From positions 2,214,011 to 2,278,010 of the forward strand of contig JAQFVV010006275.1 in assembly GCA_028023455.1 (NCBI GenBank): DNA of 64,000 bases, read 5' to 3'. This document shows positions 59,831-64,000 of the stretch, piece by piece. Numbering within the stretch: position 1 is the first letter of the stretch; every line of letters begins with the position of its first letter. A model generated the notes under the pieces. The model made no database searches. It was given only the letters and a program-made list of their open reading frames with translations, and was not told where the DNA came from. The translations under genes and the position numbers were made by a program. This DNA comes from Epiperipatus broadwayi. Lineage: Eukaryota; Onychophora; Udeonychophora; Euonychophora; Peripatidae.

Positions 59831-60652
59831 TGTTTGGGGCCAGACTTAAATCTGGTACAAATATATAAATAAATTAATAACACTACCAATATAAATAAAT
59901 TCAGTAAACATCAAAAAAATTATATACACTTAATAGCAATTATATTAATATATAGGATTAGTAAATCAATTGGCAACTTGTTAACTGACATTCATATTAA
60001 TCTTAATCTCATAATAGTTCATGTCTCGGTAGATAAATATATATAGCTTTATAACTATTGATGCATCACACATCATTTACATTTAAACCATTAAACATCA
60101 CATGATTACTAGTTCTTATGCTTGCTCATAACTGTTATTAAACAGGCAAAACTCTCCATATAATAGTGCCACTCAATGCATCCATTGATTATTCTGGCTT
60201 GCACTGAGTGGCACTACTGTATGGAGTTTTGCCTGTTTTAATAACATTTACATTATTTTAAAACTTCTGTATTACATGAGCATCTCACACGCATCTCTTG
60301 AATTAGTCAAATTAGATTATGACTGGAATACGTTTCTACTGCTAATTTTTGTCTACACCTGTACACTCCATTCTTAGTCAAGTTTCACTAATCCGTTTTC
60401 AATTCAATGCTTCTACCTATTCTTTTGTATTACTACTTCTCTGTCACCATTAGAATTTCTGTATGCATTTTTATTAACTTTGCTAATTTGCATAATATTA
60501 GACTTTATTTAAATGCAAATAAATATGTTGCTTCTTGCAGTAGAGAGTAATACTTCTAGAGTGACTCAACACTGCATATTACTGACTGCCTTGCACCCAT
60601 ATATATGTATACAACTTTATTAAAATATTTACAAGCTAACCAGCATGCAACA
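59831..60652 (-). repeat. 5' LTR of the Ty3/Gypsy element, with nested MITE
   Basis: About 822 bp. It starts TGTTTGGGGCCAGACTTAAA and ends CAGCATGCAACA in window orientation. It is about 130 bp longer than its partner because of the F1 MITE at about 60095-60245. Shared inner blocks include TTCTACTGCTAATTTTTGTC and GTATTACTACTTCTCTG. Confidence 0.8.
60095..60245. mobile_element. Family F1 MITE nested in the LTR, short-loop copy
   Basis: Left: AACATCACATGATTACTAGT, CTTATGCTTGCTCATAACTG, AACAGGCAAAACTCTCCATA. Right: TATGGAGTTTTGCCTGTTTT. The loop is short and lacks the GCCAGAAGGCTTGTGCATAA segment of the 303-bp copy. The partner LTR has no such insert, so it arrived after the retroelement. Confidence 0.75.
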
Positions 60653-62339
60653 ATATTAATATTCTAAGAGAGTTACATATGTGTTAAATGATAAAATAGG
60701 ATGGCCAGTAATATTTTGTTTCTTAGGGTATGTTCATATATTATATACATAAACATTGTTCCTTCTTTTTTTAAATCTGTTGCAATAATTTCTCAATAAA
60801 AAAAATACTGTTTATACCAAATTAATTAATATTATGATAATTATTTTTAATTATAAGTTTTGTTGAAGAATAAGTTACTTATTTAACCTTGATTCTCTGA
60901 TTCAGCTTTGTTTTTTTTTTGTGTGTGTGTGTGTAAGATAGTATGGCTGAGCAAATACCTATTTATGACTAGAATATTCTGATATAAGAAACATGGCAGA
61001 TATAGTTCAATTTTTTTTTTATCAATGTTTGAATAAAAATACAGTAACACTGGAATATACTATTTTTATTTTGTTTTCAGCGATTCACCATAAACTTTAA
61101 CAATTCTAACACGTAGAAACTACTTAAAATAATAATATACAATTATTGTTAATTTATTTTATAGCTTATATAACGGTCGGGGTGTATGTGAATCTTACCA
61201 TATCTGCCATACAAGGGCTCCACCAGGTCATTCGAACCTGGACAATTTATATAGTAGGCAGATACATATTGTTAAAGATCCAATTTTATTTTATATATAT
61301 AACAACAAATTTGAAAAATAAATTACTAAAAAAAATGCTTTAGGTTTCATTATTATTATTTTTTTAACTTTAATTTTTAATCTTAGAATGTTGAACATAG
61401 ATAGGCTACGTAGACTACGCACTTAAAAATTTTTTGAAACCTTTAATTCCAGGCTAAAAGTTCGAAGTCAAATCAATATATAGATGCAGTCAATGCAATA
61501 TGAAAATGTTGGCATAAAACCATGATGATAGGAGCAGCATGATGTTATTTAAAGGACATGATCCTTGTCCAGTACAGGAATGTGCGTCTATCTGGAGAAG
61601 GAATCACGTATATAAAATATCAAAGAGAAGGGATATATATGGAGGAAGAGCGGAACTTTTGCCGACTTATCATCCCTATCCATAAACCTAAAGGACATCA
61701 ATGTCGCAGGAAATAGTCTGCATACATTGCAACGCAATGACTACACTTTTGCGTCATGCATTCAGTTGGGCACATTTCCCTGTATGCACATTCCATTCAT
61801 ATAAACATCTATATATCCCTCCACCAGCATCGACACAACCACGAACAAATAGTCCGAAATCAAAACCCCCTTGAACTAACATACACTTAAACGAGTCTAT
61901 GCAGCCATCTACACCCAACTTATATTTAAGTCAATTTAATAATTTAATTCATTCTTTAAAAAAAAAAATTTAGTTTAAGGTATTTAACTTATTTTAAATC
62001 ACACATTGTATTTAACTTATTTTTTCATCAAGCAATATATTTGACCTCTTTTTAAAATCTAATAATGCACAAAAAATGATGTGTTCGATTTAACTTTAAA
62101 TTTATGTTTGTAATCGCAAACTCCTGCCCTATTACAAACAGATCTTATACTAAGCATAAATAAAAAAATATAATACATATTTCAAAAAGATTACGTTTAA
62201 ATTTTAGATAAGACTTTTAAAATGGCAAAATTTATAAAAATAAAGTTCAGATTTGATCAGGAGAGAAAGTCTATAGTTCATATTTAAAGGAAAATAAAGT
62301 TCAGAGATTTTAAATTAAATAGAGTTTATAGTTCATTTT

Positions 62340-62600
62340 TATCATTTATAGTTTATACTCCGGGCTCGTTCCTTCGCGAGGAAGATCTGAGTTTACGCAA
62401 GAGCAATTTCTTGTGGACAATGATGATTTATGAAGATTTATGACAATTTATGAAGACGGTTCCAGTGGTTCGATCCTGGCATATGTGAAGATGGAAGTTG
62501 CATTTGGCCGGCCAAACCGAGGGAAGCATGATTAAACAGATTACATTTTTGGTAACGGCGACAATAACTCTTTAAGTTTCTTTTCTTTTTCAGCAATGAC
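62340..62600. other. GC-richer island with a FseI-type palindrome
   Basis: It stands out in AT-rich intron: CCGGGCTCGTTCCTTCGCGA, a GGTTCGATCCTGG B-box-like site at about 62468, and the perfect palindrome TTTGGCCGGCCAAA at about 62503-62516. TTTTGGTAACGGCGACAATA follows, which resembles the sequence just inside some retroelement LTRs. No ORF of note. It could be a SINE or an LTR edge. Confidence 0.35.
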
Positions 62601-63679
62601 AAACAAATTCAAAAATTCTAATCTTCTAATTAATTATTTCTTTTGAATTTTTTATTTTATAGTCCTAAAGCATCTTATCTATGAATGCTCGGATCTATCT
62701 GATATATTTCATATATGTATTTCATTGGTTCTGTGGTTAAGTAGATTTTTTCCTCTGTGGTCTGTGTATATATCTTGGGTGGGAAAAACAAGTGTTTTGT
62801 TTCTATTTCTTGACTCTTATCTATTTCATAGTAATCTTTTTAAATGCTCATTTTGCCCTAAGAACCTGTTTGTAATTTCATTTTTGTTAAGAAAGAACTC
62901 TTCGTTATTTTTAACATTAAAAGGTTTTTATTGTATTTATTTTAAGATTAGAATCTTTGCTTCGATTCTATAAATTTTTTTAAAGCTTATTTTATTTCAA
63001 TATTTAAACAATACTTATTAATAAATTAATAACTCATTACTTGTGTATTTTGAACGTCTGTGCATTTAACTCATTATTAGATATCTGCAAAAAAAATTAA
63101 ATGTAACCTATATAAATATTCCGTTACACTTGATTTTTTTTTAAAACTATAAAGCTTGTTTTTTATTTTTATATCATACTTCAAAAAGTATTATTAATTA
63201 GAGAATTGGGAGAGAGAGAAAAAAGTATTAGGTTTAAAATTTGCTAAAATTTCTTAGCTCAAGAATTGAAGATTTGTATGAGTGTGTCTCTCTTTCCCCC
63301 CCTTTTGTTTATTTTTATTTAAGAAGAGTAAAATTCTGTTCAATAGTAGAGACTTTGCTTTTGTTAAAAACAATTTTTTAATATTAAAAAGATGGAAGTC
63401 ATATTATAATATTATTGATCACTATTGTCATGTTTTACATAAAAATGTACATAGAAATTCAAGGATAAGTTTTGTATTCCAGAAAAAAATAAAGAAAATA
63501 TATTAGAGAAATATATTTTAGAAGGATTTAATTAGTGATTAAATTTGAGCAGAGTGTAACAATGGAAAATATTTAGCATTTGATATTAGAAAATTGCATT
63601 TGATAATCGCCAAGAAATATTTATTAATTAAAAATATTTCTTGATATAATGGAAATTGAAAACACTAATTAAAAACGCT

Positions 63680-64000
63680 AATGGGAAGTGCAAGACTGAT
63701 AACAGTCAAGAATGAAGTCTGGATTACCAGGGGGGGGGGCTAAAAGGCGGATATAAATAGTTTGCACAACAAAGGGCATGGTTCTATTTCCAGTGAGTTA
63801 CCAAATGGATGGTTGCAGAGAGATGGAAATGTGTGTAGCTGAAAGAAACTTAAGTGATAGTGTAGCGCTCTAGTGCGAAAATGTGTTCGCATGCAGCAAC
63901 AAACCAGGGCCCAAGAGTCTTGGAAAAACCGAGGCTGAAGCAAACTGTTGAGTAAGCAGCCAGTCGTGAAGTGCATTGGGGAAGCAAATCTAAATGAACT
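63680..64000. other. Less AT-rich strip at the right edge, unrecognised
   Basis: From about 63680 the base composition changes and a 78-codon minus-strand frame (63740-63976) is open, but its peptide (CFRFFQ-like, Cys, His and Phe rich) matches no family I know. A G run interrupts at 63731. It may be the edge of a repeat that continues beyond the window. Confidence 0.3.

Larger units (their letters stand above)
55305..60653 (-). mobile_element. Ty3/Gypsy LTR retrotransposon, dead
   Basis: Complete in outline, 5.35 kb, read on the minus strand: 5' LTR (59831-60652), gag with zinc knuckles, protease region, RT, RNase H, integrase, 3' LTR (55305-55995). Every coding domain has stops and frameshifts. 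Domain order RT-RH-IN defines Ty3/Gypsy. The integrase tail with LKDERILRHHVNHIK is of the K02A2.6-like type common in invertebrates. A primer-binding site is plausible just inside the 5' LTR at about 59811-59826 (minus strand TGGTGCAGTC), but the matching tRNA was not checked. It lies in RELCH intron 1, antisense to RELCH. Confidence 0.85.
47538..64000 (+). other. RELCH intron 1 (5' part, at least 16.4 kb)
   Basis: Starts at the exon 1 GTAAGT donor and runs to the right edge. It contains a LINE fragment (49400-49760), MITE copies (50909-51211, 51500-51620), SINE-A copies (52296-52610, 53136-53645), a tRNA-like repeat (about 54790-54870) and a Ty3/Gypsy element (55305-60653). From 47550 to 49000 and 60660 to 62330 I see AT-rich sequence without a supportable gene. 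A strip at 61480-61920 is less AT-rich but has no recognisable frame. I looked for the expected downstream RELCH segment and did not find it. Confidence 0.65.

Overview
The window is a very AT-rich stretch of animal nuclear DNA (GC by eye about a quarter to 30 percent, not counted). It shows GT-AG introns of 7 to 18 kb, metazoan gene families and many decayed retroelements and foldback elements. Nothing in it is bacterial, viral or organellar. The presence of Penelope-like, Ty3/Gypsy and several APE-type LINE elements, with short tRNA-like repeats, fits an invertebrate with a large AT-rich genome. I cannot assign the phylum from sequence alone.

Two protein-coding genes are recognisable, arranged head to head around 47.2 kb. 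On the minus strand is CDT1, the DNA replication licensing factor. Its first four coding exons lie at 46894-47148, 38919-39239, 20864-21036 and 8642-8842. All splice phases agree across the joins, giving about 316 residues up to the geminin-binding region. The rest of the gene was not found and probably lies left of the window. On the plus strand is RELCH (KIAA1468), the Rab11-binding LisH/HEAT protein. Only exon 1 (47258-47537) was found, and its first intron fills the right end of the window. The two start codons are only 109 bp apart, so one short bidirectional promoter serves a replication gene and a membrane-traffic gene.

The rest is intron filled with repeats. CDT1 intron 4 (1-8641) holds a 307-bp foldback MITE, a coding-like relic, a possible small plus-strand exon, and a 3-kb head-to-head palindrome of two Penelope-like relics. 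Intron 3 (8843-20863) holds a Jockey-type LINE relic, a 0.9-kb foldback element with GC-rich tandem units, and small MITEs and SINEs. Intron 2 (21037-38918) is the most retroelement-rich. It holds three serially joined minus-strand LINE 3' ends (24.36-26.7 kb), a LINE relic of a second family (29.6-32.07 kb), and a nearly full-length plus-strand LINE of the first family (32.9-36.66 kb) broken by a 241-bp tandem duplication. Intron 1 (39240-46893) holds an inverted pair of a Penelope 3' end joined to a tRNA-like repeat. RELCH intron 1 (47538-64000) holds a LINE fragment, foldback MITEs, SINE copies and a Ty3/Gypsy element with both LTRs (55305-60653), one LTR carrying a nested MITE.

I found no CRISPR array, operon, canonical tRNA or rRNA gene, or new multi-gene system. 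The most notable items are the compact CDT1/RELCH promoter with its extended palindromic E-box, the Penelope palindrome, the Penelope/tRNA-like composite, and a foldback family with variable loop length.
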